A stretch of DNA of 64,000 nt from Candidatus Binatia bacterium. GTDB taxonomy: Bacteria > Vulcanimicrobiota > Vulcanimicrobiia > Vulcanimicrobiales > Vulcanimicrobiaceae. Each line of letters opens with the position of its first letter. Position 1 is the first letter of the stretch. A program made the translations under genes and the position numbers. The notes below the pieces were generated by a model. That model was given only the letters and a program-made list of their open reading frames with translations. It did not search any database and was not told where the DNA came from. Shown piece after piece: positions 63,828 to 64,000 of the stretch. The DNA is taken from assembly GCA_035541935.1 (NCBI GenBank), contig DATKMJ010000056.1, positions 44,310 through 108,309 of the forward strand, read 5' to 3'.

Positions 63828-64000
63828 CGCATCCGCATGTGTGTGAGTGATATATCCGAATCGAAGCTCGAGCCGGTCGCTCGGAAACCCTTCGGGTCGG
63901 TCACGACGACGTTGCCCGTGCCGTGCAGCATGCCGTTCGCTCGCGCGTAGACGAGTTGATCGCACGTCAGCGTCATCCCGGTCGTCGTCCGCGCGTGCAC
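63824..64000 (-). CDS. lptA: LptA/OstA-like periplasmic protein, C-terminal end (cut by window)
   Basis: About 58 codons are visible before the TGA at 63824-63826: [19 protein letters not shown], then [18 protein letters not shown] and the end SLTHMRMR. This is the repeating beta-strand pattern of LptA/OstA domains (metal-independent LPS bridge between the membranes). The 5' part lies beyond the window. The stop overlaps lptB. Confidence 0.75.
   Translation of the reverse strand: MHARTTTGMTLTCDQLVYARANGMLHGTGNVVVTDPKGFRATGSSFDSDISLTHMRMR

Overview
The window is about 64 kb of dense, high-GC chromosome from a diderm bacterium. Lipopolysaccharide-transport genes (lptA, lptB, lptF), an RND pump and a beta-barrel protein imply an outer membrane. 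GTG and TTG starts are common, 4-bp ATGA/GTGA overlaps are the rule inside operons, and neighbouring genes that face each other often overlap at their stops. No rRNA, tRNA or CRISPR was seen. Gene content (fused 2-oxoglutarate dehydrogenase, lysine-fermentation genes, RNase E/G, Min system) would fit a poorly cultured lineage such as Eremiobacterota, but this placement is a guess without a phylogeny.

Layout. 1-5.5 kb: end of pntB, an RND efflux permease and an oligopeptide-binding lipoprotein. 5.5-10.9 kb: an Lrp-type regulator, 3,5-diaminohexanoate dehydrogenase (kdd), lysine 2,3-aminomutase (kamA), a small membrane protein and a secreted S9 peptidase. 10.9-22.9 kb: cytochrome P450, DUF2079 membrane protein, LOG-family hydrolase, a lipoyl-E2-E1 2-oxoglutarate dehydrogenase fusion, a dienelactone hydrolase, rmuC, a peroxiredoxin, a Coa1-like protein and an acyl-CoA dehydrogenase. 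22.9-28.5 kb: ftsE-ftsX-envC-like followed by two S41 proteases (cell-wall splitting and envelope proteolysis). 28.5-35.3 kb: RNase E/G, then minC-minD-minD-minE-rodA on the minus strand, with two MinD paralogues. 35.4-42.6 kb: M48 protease, DUF697-like protein, aspartyl protease with PDZ, a multipass membrane protein and a D-amino-acid-oxidase-like protein whose domains are in circularly permuted order.

42.6-51.6 kb is the accessory region. A complete DpnII-type restriction-modification operon (dpnM Dam methylase, small DNA-binding-like protein, dpnA methylase, dpnB GATC endonuclease) with lower GC lies on the minus strand, apparently inserted into a gene of which only the 3' end remains. 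About 3.3 kb further on is a homologue of DpnI, the nuclease that cuts GATC only when it is methylated. Its winged-helix domain is N-terminal instead of C-terminal, and its active-site Glu is replaced by Gln. In pneumococcus DpnI and DpnII are mutually exclusive; here both types sit together, which is the most striking feature of the window. Two secreted lipoproteins (beta-propeller-like and GloVer-repeat) and a VOC protein lie between them; a SAM methyltransferase and a MOSC protein follow the DpnI homologue.

51.7-64 kb: dnaX-ybaB-recR and recQ (DNA replication and repair), a secreted Ig-like protein, then a long minus-strand operon ending at the window edge: lptA-lptB-lptF-DUF3084-yqgF-like, followed by a beta-barrel protein, a TPR protein and a glycosyltransferase.
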